A stretch of DNA of 64,000 bases from Thermosulfuriphilus ammonigenes (GTDB lineage: Bacteria > Desulfobacterota > Thermodesulfobacteria > Thermodesulfobacteriales > ST65), in contig NZ_CP048877.1 in NCBI RefSeq assembly GCF_011207455.1, positions 1,914,576 to 1,978,575 on the forward strand, written 5' to 3'. How positions within the stretch are numbered: position 1 is the first letter of the stretch; each line of letters begins with the position of its first letter. Both the position numbers and the translations under genes were made by a program. This document shows, one piece after another, positions 52,255 to 60,129 of this stretch. The notes beneath the pieces were generated by a model. It saw nothing but the letters and a program-made list of their open reading frames with translations. It did no database searches and was not told the origin of the DNA.

Positions 52255-52330
52255 GGGGCCGTAGCTCAGTTGGGAGAGCGCGTGAATGGCATTCACGAGG
52301 TCAGGGGTTCAAGTCCCCTCGGCTCCACCA
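52255..52330 (+). tRNA. tRNA-Ala (anticodon GGC)
   Basis: A 76-base cloverleaf with acceptor GGGGCCG/CGGCTCC (one G-T pair), D arm GCTC-AGTTGGGA-GAGC, anticodon stem CGTGA/TCACG with loop ATGGCAT, and T arm AGGGG-TTCAAGT-CCCCT. The 3-prime CCA is encoded. The G-U pair at position 3-70 is the alanine identity element. GGC reads the codons GCC and GCU. Confidence 0.97.
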
Positions 52331-52343
52331 AAAAGGTAAAAGG

Positions 52344-52365
52344 GGCCTCTTAAAGAGGCCTTTTT
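52344..52365 (+). terminator. Intrinsic terminator of tRNA-Ala
   Basis: GGCCTC (52344-52349), loop ttaaa and GAGGCC (52355-52360) are followed by TTTTT (52361-52365), 13 bases after the tRNA. Confidence 0.85.
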
Positions 52366-52380
52366 AGTTAGGAGCTGGTC

Positions 52381-52575
52381 ATGTCCCGACCTGAGCCCGT
52401 CCAGAAGTTTTCCTCTCGCCAAGAGGCTCGTCTTTCCCCAGAAGATGAAGTTATCCTTAAGATTGTCAAAGAGATTATTATCAAATTTATAGAAATGGGC
52501 CGCGTCTCTCCCGCCTCTTTTGAAGATGTCTTTAAGGATGTCTATCGAGTCATCAAGGAGACAGTGGGGGGTTAA
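52381..52575 (+). CDS. Small conserved-looking protein (64 residues), unknown function
   Basis: Not assigned to a named family. A mostly helical, soluble, charged protein with LSPEDEVILKIVKEIIIKFI and GRVSPASFEDVFKDVYRVIK. Similar small helical proteins appear from memory in Desulfobacterota genomes, but this was not checked. The ATG has a TTAGGAG site eight bases upstream. The stop interlocks with the opposite gene (TTAA). The good ribosome site and regular helices support expression. Confidence 0.65.
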   Translation: MSRPEPVQKFSSRQEARLSPEDEVILKIVKEIIIKFIEMGRVSPASFEDVFKDVYRVIKETVGG

Positions 52576-52973
52576 AAAAGAAGGTCCATTTCTTTCTGGC
52601 GGTAGTAAGTCCATCTCCCATACCAGACCACCATATCGTCGGTAAATTCAAAGCGGACATCAAAATAGCAGACCCCGGAGAATCCTTTCTCCTTGGCCCG
52701 CTTTCGGGCCTGATCTAAGAGATCTTGGTGGGTCTGAATGACGTATTGATGGATATCAATTTTCTCCCGCTTAAGATAGCGATAGCCGGCATAGCCGGAA
52801 GCAAAGTCAAGGGGCCCCAGAATATAGCCACCTGGGGGCAAGGGAGGAGGCCCGGGGACTACCGGTAAGGCCTCTTCCGCCAGGGCCGGCCAGGACAGAA
52901 TAAGGATTAATAAGAAGGCTAAAGCTGGCGGTAAAGCTTTATTTCGGCTTTTTCCCGCAGGTTTTTGAGCCAC
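52572..52973 (-). CDS. Small exported protein (133 residues), unknown function
   Basis: Not recognised. A basic N-terminus, a hydrophobic run (about 15-29: PALAFLLILILSWPA) and an AEEA site form a signal peptide; a proline-rich spacer (VPGPPPLPPGG) follows. The mature part has FASGYAGYRYLKREKIDIHQ and GVCYFDVRFEFTDDMVVWYG, with one cysteine and many aromatics. The GTG start lies inside the ppiD end (55-base overlap), so it is the last gene of the recN-thiolase-ppiD operon. It probably lives in the periplasm. Confidence 0.7.
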   Translation of the reverse strand: MAQKPAGKSRNKALPPALAFLLILILSWPALAEEALPVVPGPPPLPPGGYILGPLDFASGYAGYRYLKREKIDIHQYVIQTHQDLLDQARKRAKEKGFSGVCYFDVRFEFTDDMVVWYGRWTYYRQKEMDLLF

Positions 52974-54811
52974 AGTTCAAAAATATCCTTTCGCTTTTTC
53001 TCCAGCAACTTGGCCGTAAAGGCCTCCTTTTCTTTGTCAAACTGGCTAAAGTCAGCCGGACGGAGCTCCAGACACTCTAAGACATAAAAGGCCTGGCCGT
53101 CACTGAGGACCTCTTCGGGAAAGGGGGACTCCGGACTGAGACCCTTTATCCTGGCCACTATTGGGGCCGGAAGCTCTCCGCCTGCTGTTTCGTCCTTTCG
53201 GGGGAAGAACTTGGTGACCTTGACTTTAAGACCCTCTTTCTGGGCTACGGCCTTAAGGCTCCCGGCTTCTTTGGCCTCTTTGAGAATCTTTGAGGCCTTT
53301 TCCTTGCAGAGCTCCCGGGCTTTCTCCTCTCGAAAATCTCGGACCACCTGTTCCTTGACCTCAGAGAGAGGAGGAATGTGGGGTTGTTCCACCTTGATTA
53401 CCCGGGCGATTGCTGGTCCGGCAGCAGTGTCGATTATGGAACTGAGCTCCCCCTCGTCTAGGGAAAAGACAGCTTTAAGGAAGGCTGGGTCAGAGGGAAC
53501 TCCAGGGGGAGGGTTGTCCCGAGAAAAGAGGGGAGTTTCGTTTAACTTTACCCCCTTATTTTGGGCCCAAACCTCAAGACCTCCGGACATGATGATCTCA
53601 TCATAGGCCCTGTGGGCCGCCTGGACTGCCGCCTGGCGCAACTTCTGCTGAACAAGGCGCTTCTTGATCTCTCCTTTCACCTCCGAAAGAGGCCTTACGT
53701 GTTCTGGACGGACCTCCTCCAGCTTGATGATGTGGTAGCCAAACGGTGTCCGGACAAGGTCGCTTATCTGGCCTGGCTTCATAGAAAAGACAGCCTCTTC
53801 AAAGGGAGCTACCAGCTGCCCTCGAGAGAAAAAACCCAGATCTCCACCCTCGTCTTTGCTGGCCAGATCATCCGAGTACTTTAGGGCCAGTTTGGCAAAA
53901 TCTTTTCCGGCCCGGGCCTCTTTTAAAACCTCTTCCGCCTTTTGACGAATCTTTTCTTCTTCCTGAGGGGAAGCATTGGGGGGTACCTTAAAGAGTATGT
54001 GTCTGGCCCGTCGCTTCTCGGGAACTTTGAACCGTTCCTGGTGGCTTTGATAATAATTCTGGATGTCCTCTTTACTGGGTTGAATCTTTTCCTTGAACTC
54101 CTCATAAGAGAAAAGCACATAGACTACCTTGAGACGCTTGGGAGTCCGATATTTTTCTTTGTTGGCCTCGTAGTAAGCGATTAGATCGGCCTCAGAGGGG
54201 TTTATCTTACTGAGACAATCGCTGGTGGTTAGCCTTATGTAGGCAAAGCGCCGACTCTGATTCTCAAAGGCATACCACTGTCGAGCCTCAAGGGCGGTTA
54301 CGGCTACTGGTCCGGTTACAGCTAACCTAACCTTATCTTCCAGGATAGACTTTCTTACTGAATCTTCAAAATCTTCCGGACGAAGACCGAGCTCTCGGAG
54401 GACAAGGCGGTAGCGCTGGGGGCTGAAGTGTCCCTTTTCCGCAAAGGCTGGCATTTGCTGGATGACCCGGGCCACTTCAGCATCGGTAACGATAATCTTC
54501 ATCTCTTTAGCCGCCTGAGCGATAAGGTGCCGCCTGATAACCTCTTCTAGGGCTTGGCCTTTAAGGTTGAGTTGTTTGATGAAGCCCTCGGGCACCTGAC
54601 CCTGGAACATTCTTTCTACTCCCCGGAGGAGCTGATTATAGACCTGCTGGTATTCTTTGACGGTGATTACCTGGCCATTTACCTTGGCCAGAAGGTCAGC
54701 CCGCTGGCTACGAAAAGTCCCTACTCCCCAGAAGATAAAAACGATGACAATAGCCCCGAAGATCATCTGGACCAAAAAGGAGCGGGCGTTTTTGCGAATG
54801 AAATCAAGCAT
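52919..54811 (-). CDS. PpiD/SurA-type periplasmic peptidyl-prolyl isomerase and chaperone
   Basis: A 630-residue protein with one N-terminal helix (about 12-30: LVQMIFGAIVIVFIFWGVG) and a large periplasmic part. The first about 200 residues form the SurA_N chaperone lobe. A parvulin domain (about 260-355) reads RARHILFKVPPNASPQEEEK, LALKYSDDLASKDEGGDLGF and PFGYHIIKLEEV. A second, degenerate parvulin-like region follows, as in PpiD. The ATG at 54811 has AGGAGGT seven bases upstream. It probably helps outer-membrane and secreted proteins fold. It follows the PP-loop gene with a 50-base gap. Confidence 0.92.
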   Translation of the reverse strand: MLDFIRKNARSFLVQMIFGAIVIVFIFWGVGTFRSQRADLLAKVNGQVITVKEYQQVYNQLLRGVERMFQGQVPEGFIKQLNLKGQALEEVIRRHLIAQAAKEMKIIVTDAEVARVIQQMPAFAEKGHFSPQRYRLVLRELGLRPEDFEDSVRKSILEDKVRLAVTGPVAVTALEARQWYAFENQSRRFAYIRLTTSDCLSKINPSEADLIAYYEANKEKYRTPKRLKVVYVLFSYEEFKEKIQPSKEDIQNYYQSHQERFKVPEKRRARHILFKVPPNASPQEEEKIRQKAEEVLKEARAGKDFAKLALKYSDDLASKDEGGDLGFFSRGQLVAPFEEAVFSMKPGQISDLVRTPFGYHIIKLEEVRPEHVRPLSEVKGEIKKRLVQQKLRQAAVQAAHRAYDEIIMSGGLEVWAQNKGVKLNETPLFSRDNPPPGVPSDPAFLKAVFSLDEGELSSIIDTAAGPAIARVIKVEQPHIPPLSEVKEQVVRDFREEKARELCKEKASKILKEAKEAGSLKAVAQKEGLKVKVTKFFPRKDETAGGELPAPIVARIKGLSPESPFPEEVLSDGQAFYVLECLELRPADFSQFDKEKEAFTAKLLEKKRKDIFELWLKNLREKAEIKLYRQL

Positions 54812-54861
54812 GGAAACCTCCTGTGGAACTTTGGGCCAAATAACATTGGCTAGTGGCGGCG

Positions 54862-55881
54862 TCAAGAAGATGGCGGAATCCTTAAGGCCTCAAGGTCATA
54901 GTCTTTAAGGTCTAAGGGAAGGATCTCCTCCTGAGCCCCTTGATCCCCGGAGATGATGACCCGGGCCTCCTTCCCCCGGGCTTTCGGGGCATATCGGACC
55001 AGAATGGCCGCCGCCAGAGGAAGATCTTCAGAGTGGCTATCACGTATCAGCCCCAAGGGACCTGGGATGTCCTTGAGCCGGAGGAGAAGGTCTCCGGTCT
55101 TTCTGAGTTCTCGAAGACGCTGGTTCTCTGCCTGCTTGCGGCCGACTACCAGCCAGGAGCCGTGGGGGAGGAGGAAGTGTCGGCCTACAAGGGCCAGCAA
55201 AGAGTCATTTACCGACATTGCCCGCCGGTCGAACAGATACCGAAGCCTGGCGGCTAATATGGGATCCGTGAGGAGACATCCTCCAGCCGGGGAGGCATAG
55301 TCGGTGATTCCCAGCTGATTGGCCAGTTCCATCTGCCCTTTGCGGCTCCGGCCCGAAAGGGCCAAAAGGCGACTGCGATCCACCAGACCTTGTTTCTCTA
55401 CCTCGGTCTCAGGAAGAAGCCTGGCCGAAAGGGGTCTAAGAAGCCGGCCTTCCGCTCCCGAGGCCTTTTCTATGAGACGCAAAATAGGTCTCCTCTGGGA
55501 CATGGGTCTCTGGCCAAGGACTTCTCCGGTGGCTACAAAGCTGGCTCCGTACCGAGGAAGGAGCGAAATAGCACGGCGGAGGAAAAAAATCTTGCAGTCT
55601 ATACAGGGGTTAAAGTTGCGACCGTATCCATAACGGGGCTTTTTGAGTATCTCCAGGTATTCCTCAGAGACATCGATAACTTTTACCTTAAGGCCATAGC
55701 GCTTTTCCATTTCCGCTTGGTAGGCTTCCCTTTTCTGGAGAAGGTTATAGCCGGTAAAAGGAGTCACAAAGCGGAGGGCTAGAACCTCTAGCCCCTGTTT
55801 TTCAAGGAGCTTGCAGGTCAGGAGACTATCTAGCCCCCCCGAGAAGAGAACCAGGGCCTTAATTTGTTTCTTTTCAGACAT
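54862..55881 (-). CDS. PP-loop ATPase, MnmA/ThiI-like tRNA thiolase family with NFACT-R-like end
   Basis: A 339-residue protein. The PP-loop SGGLDSLLTCKLLEKQG is followed by YGYGRNFNPCIDCKIFF (a CxxC likely to carry sulfur), ATGEVLGQRPMSQRR, LLPETEVEKQGLVDRSRLLA and SPAGGCLLTDP (second cysteine site). The last third (LPHGSWLVVGRKQAENQRL onward) resembles a NFACT-R-type RNA-binding domain. The family is widespread in Desulfobacterota and is often annotated as MnmA-like, but the true modified base is unknown. The ATG at 55881 has GAGG six bases upstream and overlaps recN by eight bases. Confidence 0.8.
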   Translation of the reverse strand: MSEKKQIKALVLFSGGLDSLLTCKLLEKQGLEVLALRFVTPFTGYNLLQKREAYQAEMEKRYGLKVKVIDVSEEYLEILKKPRYGYGRNFNPCIDCKIFFLRRAISLLPRYGASFVATGEVLGQRPMSQRRPILRLIEKASGAEGRLLRPLSARLLPETEVEKQGLVDRSRLLALSGRSRKGQMELANQLGITDYASPAGGCLLTDPILAARLRYLFDRRAMSVNDSLLALVGRHFLLPHGSWLVVGRKQAENQRLRELRKTGDLLLRLKDIPGPLGLIRDSHSEDLPLAAAILVRYAPKARGKEARVIISGDQGAQEEILPLDLKDYDLEALRIPPSS

Positions 55882-57526
55882 CTTGAGCCTCAGCAATTAG
55901 TTTTTTGGCGAACTCAAGGGCTTCTTTTTCTGAAGGGCGGCCCAACATCCGGGCCATCTCGAGCAATCTTTCTTCAGGTTGCAGGAGGGAGATAGTCGTG
56001 ATTGTTCCTTCAGAGGTGGCCTTTTTGGAGACCCGAAAATGATGATCCGCAAAGGAGGCAATCTGGGGGAGGTGGGTGATGGTCAGCACTTGATGGATCT
56101 TGGAAAGCCTCTTCAGCCTCTCCCCTACAGCCTGAGCCACCACCCCTCCTATTCCGGTGTCAACCTCGTCAAAAAGGAGCACCGCCGGAGTTCCGGCCTC
56201 AGCAAGAACCACCTTTAAGGCCAGAAATATCCGGGAAAGCTCTCCACCAGAGGCCACCCGGCTCAGGGGCCGGGGAGGGAGGTCGGGGTTGGCCTGGATA
56301 AAAAATTCTACCTGATCAGCCCCCATCGGCCCGGGATCAGTCTTTTTTACCATTATCTGGAAGGACCCTGGAGGCATCCCCAGGGAGGAAAGCTCAGTGC
56401 TCACCCTTTGGGACAATTTTTCAGCCGCCGTTCGCCTGGCCTGATGAAGTTTTTCGGCTTCTTTATCTAGATCTTCCCTTAGGGTCTTAAGTTTTTTTTC
56501 CAAAAGGGGAAGATTCAACTCCAGAGCCTCGAGCTCGCTGAGCCGCTCTTTGGCCTTTTTCAAGGTCTCAAAAACATCCTCCAGGCGGGGACCATATTTC
56601 CTTTTAAGGGATTCTATCTGGGCCAGACGATCTTCGATCTCTTCAAGCCCCAAGGCGTCCTCCGGCAGACCTTGAAGATACCCTCGGACCTCAAGGGCCA
56701 GGTCCTCAGCCTGAAAGTAAAGCCCCTCGGCGGCTTCAGCCAGGGGACGGACAGCCTCATCCAGCTGGCTTAAGTCATGGAAGAGCCGTTTAAGTTCGGC
56801 CAAGGTCTCAATTATGGCCCTTTTGTCGGCATAAAGGAGTTGGTGGGCCTGAGCAGAGAGGTTCTGGAGGCGCCCTAAGACCTTAAGGCGTCTTCTCTGT
56901 TCCAAAAGCTCTTCGTCCTCTCCTGGCTTAAGGCTGGCGGTTTCAATTTCCCGGATTTGGAAACGAAGATAATCAAGCTCTCTTTCGCGCTCTTGCCCCC
57001 GTTGTTTTAAGTCGGCAAGCTCCCTGACTGTTTTTTTCCAGGAAGCAAAAAGACTTTGATATTTTTGGACCTCTCGTTTGAGGTCGGCATAGGTGTCAAG
57101 TATATCTAGTTGATCTTCAGGGGAGAAGAGACGCTGAAACTCATGTTGGCCAGAGATAGCCACTAAAGGGGCGATAATTTCCGTCAGGCGTCCGAGGGGC
57201 ACGGGGGTTTCGTTTATGTAGGCTCGACTGCGGCCCTCGGTGATGAGGCGCCGGACATACAGCTCTTCCTCCACCGGGATGTCAGCCTGTTTTAGGCGGG
57301 CAGCAGTTTCTGGTTCTAGCTCAAAGATGGCCTCCACCCGAGCCTCTTTGGCCCCTGGGGAGATGATGCCCGCCGGAGCCCGACCACCCAGAAGGAGCTT
57401 CAGGGCCTGAACCAATATGGACTTTCCCGCCCCGGTCTCTCCGGTGAAGACGGTAAGCCCCGGAGAAAAAGATAAAGAAGCCTTTCGTATGATGACGAAG
57501 TGGCGCAGATGGAGCTCTTTAAGCAC
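55874..57526 (-). CDS. recN: DNA repair protein RecN
   Basis: A 550-residue SMC-like ATPase for double-strand break repair. The Walker A GETGAGKSILVQALKLLLGG, the joint region INETPVPLGRLTEI, SGQHEFQRLF and a long antiparallel coiled coil (about 160-370) are followed by SRVASGGELSRIFLALKVVL and LLFDEVDTGIGG. Start GTG at 57526 gives the family start MLKELHLRHFVII. There is no ribosome site, and a 24-base palindrome covers the start codon, consistent with repression and perhaps leaderless translation. Confidence 0.96.
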   Translation of the reverse strand: MLKELHLRHFVIIRKASLSFSPGLTVFTGETGAGKSILVQALKLLLGGRAPAGIISPGAKEARVEAIFELEPETAARLKQADIPVEEELYVRRLITEGRSRAYINETPVPLGRLTEIIAPLVAISGQHEFQRLFSPEDQLDILDTYADLKREVQKYQSLFASWKKTVRELADLKQRGQERERELDYLRFQIREIETASLKPGEDEELLEQRRRLKVLGRLQNLSAQAHQLLYADKRAIIETLAELKRLFHDLSQLDEAVRPLAEAAEGLYFQAEDLALEVRGYLQGLPEDALGLEEIEDRLAQIESLKRKYGPRLEDVFETLKKAKERLSELEALELNLPLLEKKLKTLREDLDKEAEKLHQARRTAAEKLSQRVSTELSSLGMPPGSFQIMVKKTDPGPMGADQVEFFIQANPDLPPRPLSRVASGGELSRIFLALKVVLAEAGTPAVLLFDEVDTGIGGVVAQAVGERLKRLSKIHQVLTITHLPQIASFADHHFRVSKKATSEGTITTISLLQPEERLLEMARMLGRPSEKEALEFAKKLIAEAQDV

Positions 57527-57545
57527 GGTATTTTATTACCGTGCT
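57522..57545 (-). promoter_or_regulatory. Palindromic operator candidate over the recN start
   Basis: AGCACGGTA (57522-57530) and TACCGTGCT (57537-57545) form a perfect 9-bp inverted repeat separated by ttttat. It covers the candidate -10 box and the GTG start codon of recN. recN is a classic SOS gene, so a LexA-type repressor is a natural candidate. Confidence 0.6.
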
Positions 57546-57562
57546 AACCATAGATTTGGCAA
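57533..57562 (-). promoter_or_regulatory. Possible recN promoter
   Basis: On the minus strand TTGCCA (57557-57562), an 18-base spacer and TAATAA (57533-57538) put the start near 57526, at the GTG itself. The -10 box lies inside the palindrome. Confidence 0.45.
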
Positions 57563-57586
57563 GAAAGGACCCTTACTTAAAAATAA

Positions 57587-57637
57587 TCCAGGGCGACGGA
57601 CCGTTGATCAAGCCGGTTTGCAATCCGTCGCCCTGGA
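57587..57637 (-). terminator. Long-stem terminator with 14-bp perfect stem
   Basis: TCCAGGGCGACGGA (57587-57600) and TCCGTCGCCCTGGA (57624-57637) form a perfect stem around a 23-base loop that contains CCG...CGG and the palindrome TTGATCAA. On the minus strand the stem is followed by TTATTTTT. It starts four bases after the stop of the gene at 57642 and insulates it from recN. Confidence 0.85.
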
Positions 57638-57641
57638 TACT

Positions 57642-58511
57642 TTAGGCAAGCAATTTGTCTAAGGCCTTTAACTGGTTAAGAAAAGAGCCCCAGGGATCTT
57701 TTGAGTCTTGGAGGCTAGAGAAAAGGAGATCTTCTTTAAAGGCGTAAGATAGTTCGGCCTCCCGGCTTACTATAACCTTCTCCAGTCCTCCTGGCCCCTG
57801 TTCTATGACTACCTGGCTCTCATCGGCCAACTTGAGAGCCGAGTAAAGGACCTGATCTACCTTTCCCCCTTTAAGGGCGGTTGAGACTCCGCTTAAGCGA
57901 TCATATATGGCCACCATATTATCCTTGGCCCAGGAGATAAAGTAGCGGCCGGTGTCCACGGCCCTCTGGCTGGTAAGGGGGCGGAGGGTTCCATCAAGGG
58001 AGAAAGTAAGATCAAGATCTACGTCCAGTTCTTCCTGCCTCATATAAGCCAGTTTTGCCGAGGTCTGGCCGTCGGGAGAGATGGTCGTCACCATTCCCTG
58101 GTAGGCTACCTCTCGAGAGAGAGAAAGTTCAAAATGAAGGTTCCCGGTGCCATTTTCTGGATCGATCTCCAGGGTGAGCTCAAGGTCAAAGTCAAGTTCA
58201 AACTGTCCCTTAAAGGAAGACATGCCTTGGGTCTCGGCCGGGACGTTGTTTCCAGAAGTGTTTAAGACTTTAAGGACTTGGGAGCTGGTCTTTTGGATCT
58301 TCTCCCAGAAGACGTCTAAGTCCAGGGAGATTATCCTGGGGTCGGCGATCTTTTTCCTCGGGGGGCGATAAAGGCCTTTAATGCCACTTATTAAATCCGG
58401 TTTGGGCCTTAAGGTTTTTGAAGCTGTAGGGGATCTGGGCGGAGAGGAAACCTGCTCCCAGAGGTTGGGTAAAAAGAAACGCTCCTTCCCTGCTAAAGGA
58501 CCTATCTTCAT
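57642..58511 (-). CDS. Protein of unknown function, beta-rich, 289 residues
   Basis: Not recognised. No signal peptide or helix is seen. Residues 1-65 are Pro/Lys/Arg-rich and probably disordered (PRSPTASKTLRPKPD, LYRPPRKKIADP). Residues about 100-190 alternate acidic and hydrophobic residues (FELDFDLELTLEIDPE, FELSLSREVAY, ELDVDLDLTFSLDG), suggesting long beta strands. The C-terminal third is helical. The ATG has GGGAGGT six bases upstream, and a strong terminator follows. It stands alone between recN and amtB. Confidence 0.7.
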   Translation of the reverse strand: MKIGPLAGKERFFLPNLWEQVSSPPRSPTASKTLRPKPDLISGIKGLYRPPRKKIADPRIISLDLDVFWEKIQKTSSQVLKVLNTSGNNVPAETQGMSSFKGQFELDFDLELTLEIDPENGTGNLHFELSLSREVAYQGMVTTISPDGQTSAKLAYMRQEELDVDLDLTFSLDGTLRPLTSQRAVDTGRYFISWAKDNMVAIYDRLSGVSTALKGGKVDQVLYSALKLADESQVVIEQGPGGLEKVIVSREAELSYAFKEDLLFSSLQDSKDPWGSFLNQLKALDKLLA

Positions 58512-58630
58512 GGCGGACCTCCCTGTCCTTTTTTAAAAGGGGATCGGCCCCGCCAGCCGATTACTTGAATGCCTCTCCAGCCTTTGCCAATTCGTGTTTT
58601 ATTACTTTTTTGTGATGTAAAAGATTTTTC

Positions 58631-58648
58631 TCTTACAAAAATGTAAGA
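58631..58648. promoter_or_regulatory. Inverted repeat in the amtB upstream region
   Basis: TCTTACA (58631-58637) and TGTAAGA (58642-58648) form a perfect 7-bp inverted repeat with an AAAA spacer. It lies about 75 bases upstream of the sigma-54 -24 element, a usual distance for an activator site. The sequence does not match the NtrC consensus closely. Confidence 0.4.
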
Positions 58649-58710
58649 ATTTTGGAGTTGCCTGGCTGGGAGTCAGGGGGCAATCCCTTGTTTTTAGGGG
58701 GATTGAGGCT

Positions 58711-58726
58711 TGGCACTGGCTTTGCC
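58711..58726 (+). promoter_or_regulatory. Sigma-54 (RpoN) promoter of amtB
   Basis: TGGCAC-tggct-TTGC (58711-58725) is an exact -24/-12 element with the invariant GG (58712-58713) and GC (58724-58725) ten bases apart. It lies 39 bases before the amtB ATG. It predicts nitrogen-responsive transcription needing an AAA+ activator. CAATCCC/GGGATTG (58681-58687, 58699-58705) is a further inverted repeat just upstream. Confidence 0.85.
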
Positions 58727-58764
58727 TTTTGGATCAGAAAAAATGTCAAATAGGAGGGAGTTTT

Positions 58765-59979
58765 ATGAATGCCGCAGACACCACCTTTATGATGATTGCC
58801 AGTGCCTTGGTCATGCTCATGACCCCGGGGCTGGCCCTTTTTTATGGAGGGTTGGTCCGGAACAAGAACGTTCTGGCCACCATAATGCAGAGCTTTATCT
58901 GTTTGGGGTTAATAACCCTGCTGTGGTTCATCTATGGTTACAGTCTGTCTTTTGGCCCGGATCGGGGTGGAATAATCGGTGGTCTGGATTATCTGTTTTT
59001 CCGTGGAGTAGGGCTTGATCCTGGACCTTATTCAGATAGCATTCCTCACCTTCTATTTGCCGCCTTTCAGCTCATGTTTGCCATTATTACCCCGGCCCTA
59101 ATTACCGGGGCCTTTGCCGAGAGGATGAAGTTTTCGGCCTTTTTGGTGTTTACGGCTCTTTGGGCCACGGTGATTTATTTTCCCCTTTGTCATTGGGTCT
59201 GGGGAGGTGGATGGATAGGAAAACTGGGGGCCCTAGATTTTGCCGGGGGCACGGTTATTCATATAAGCTCCGGGGCTTCGGCCTTAGCGGCAGCCTTGGT
59301 TATCGGACGCCGGCACGGTTTTGGTCGTGAGGCCTTCCACCCTCACAACCTACCCCTCACCGTCTTGGGGGCCGGTCTTCTCTGGTTTGGTTGGTTCGGT
59401 TTTAACGCCGGGAGTGCTCTGGCCGCTGATAAAATCGCCGTCCTGGCCTTTATGACCACCCAGATCGCTACCGGGGTAGCCGTTTTGGCCTGGATCTTCA
59501 TGGAGTGGATGGTCCAGGGGAAACCCACTACTTTGGGAGCCTCATCGGGCGCTATCGCCGGCTTGGTCGCCATTACTCCCGCCGCCGGTTTTGTTTCCCC
59601 CACCTCAGCTGTCTTTATCGGGCTGGGGGCGGGAATTATCTGCTATTTTGCTGTCTTGGCCAAAGGGAAATTTGGCTATGATGATGCCTTAGATGTGGTT
59701 GGAATCCACGGAGTAGGGGGGCTTTTTGGGGCCCTGGCTACCGGGATTTTTGCCTCCGTGGCCTGGAATCCAGGGGGAGCCAATGGTCTTCTCTATGGTG
59801 GAGCCAAACAGTTTCTCATTCAGGCCATTGGGGCTGGAGCGGCGGTGGTTTACGCCTTTGTTGGCAGTCTGGTGCTCCTCAAGATAGTTGACAGCCTTGT
59901 TGGCTTGCGGGTGAGCAAGGAAGAGGAGCTCCAGGGACTCGATCTTTCCCAGCACAGCGAAACCGGTTATTCCCTTTAG
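58765..59979 (+). CDS. amtB: Ammonium transporter AmtB
   Basis: A 404-residue trimeric channel with 11 helices. It shows LMTPGLALFYGGLVRNKNVL, HLLFAAFQLMFAIITPALI, GAFAERMKFSAFLVF, PLCHWVWGGGWIG, FAGGTVIHISSG, NLPLTVLGAGLLWFGWFGFN and GIHGVGGLFGALATGIFA (the histidine pair of the pore). The C-terminal VSKEEELQGLDLSQHSE is the part that meets GlnK. The ATG at 58765 follows AGGAGGGAG. There is no signal peptide. No glnK lies next to it, which is uncommon. Confidence 0.97.
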   Translation: MNAADTTFMMIASALVMLMTPGLALFYGGLVRNKNVLATIMQSFICLGLITLLWFIYGYSLSFGPDRGGIIGGLDYLFFRGVGLDPGPYSDSIPHLLFAAFQLMFAIITPALITGAFAERMKFSAFLVFTALWATVIYFPLCHWVWGGGWIGKLGALDFAGGTVIHISSGASALAAALVIGRRHGFGREAFHPHNLPLTVLGAGLLWFGWFGFNAGSALAADKIAVLAFMTTQIATGVAVLAWIFMEWMVQGKPTTLGASSGAIAGLVAITPAAGFVSPTSAVFIGLGAGIICYFAVLAKGKFGYDDALDVVGIHGVGGLFGALATGIFASVAWNPGGANGLLYGGAKQFLIQAIGAGAAVVYAFVGSLVLLKIVDSLVGLRVSKEEELQGLDLSQHSETGYSL

Positions 59980-59996
59980 CCTCACCTTTATTTCAT

Positions 59997-60031
59997 CTTC
60001 CCGGCGGCTTGACACCCAAGTCGCCGGGAAG
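59997..60031 (+). terminator. Hairpin after amtB
   Basis: CTTCCCGGCG (59997-60006) and CGCCGGGAAG (60022-60031) form a perfect 10-bp stem, extended by inner CTTG/CAAG. No T-run follows on the plus strand (taaattaga). It probably ends or stabilises the amtB transcript. Confidence 0.6.
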
Positions 60032-60129
60032 TAAATTAGAATCAATCTTATTATCAGTCGGCCTCTTCCCCTCGCTCTTTCTCCACCGGGCGTTGTTTTT
60101 CCCTCTGCGTTGGGCCGTCAGGAGCTGGG

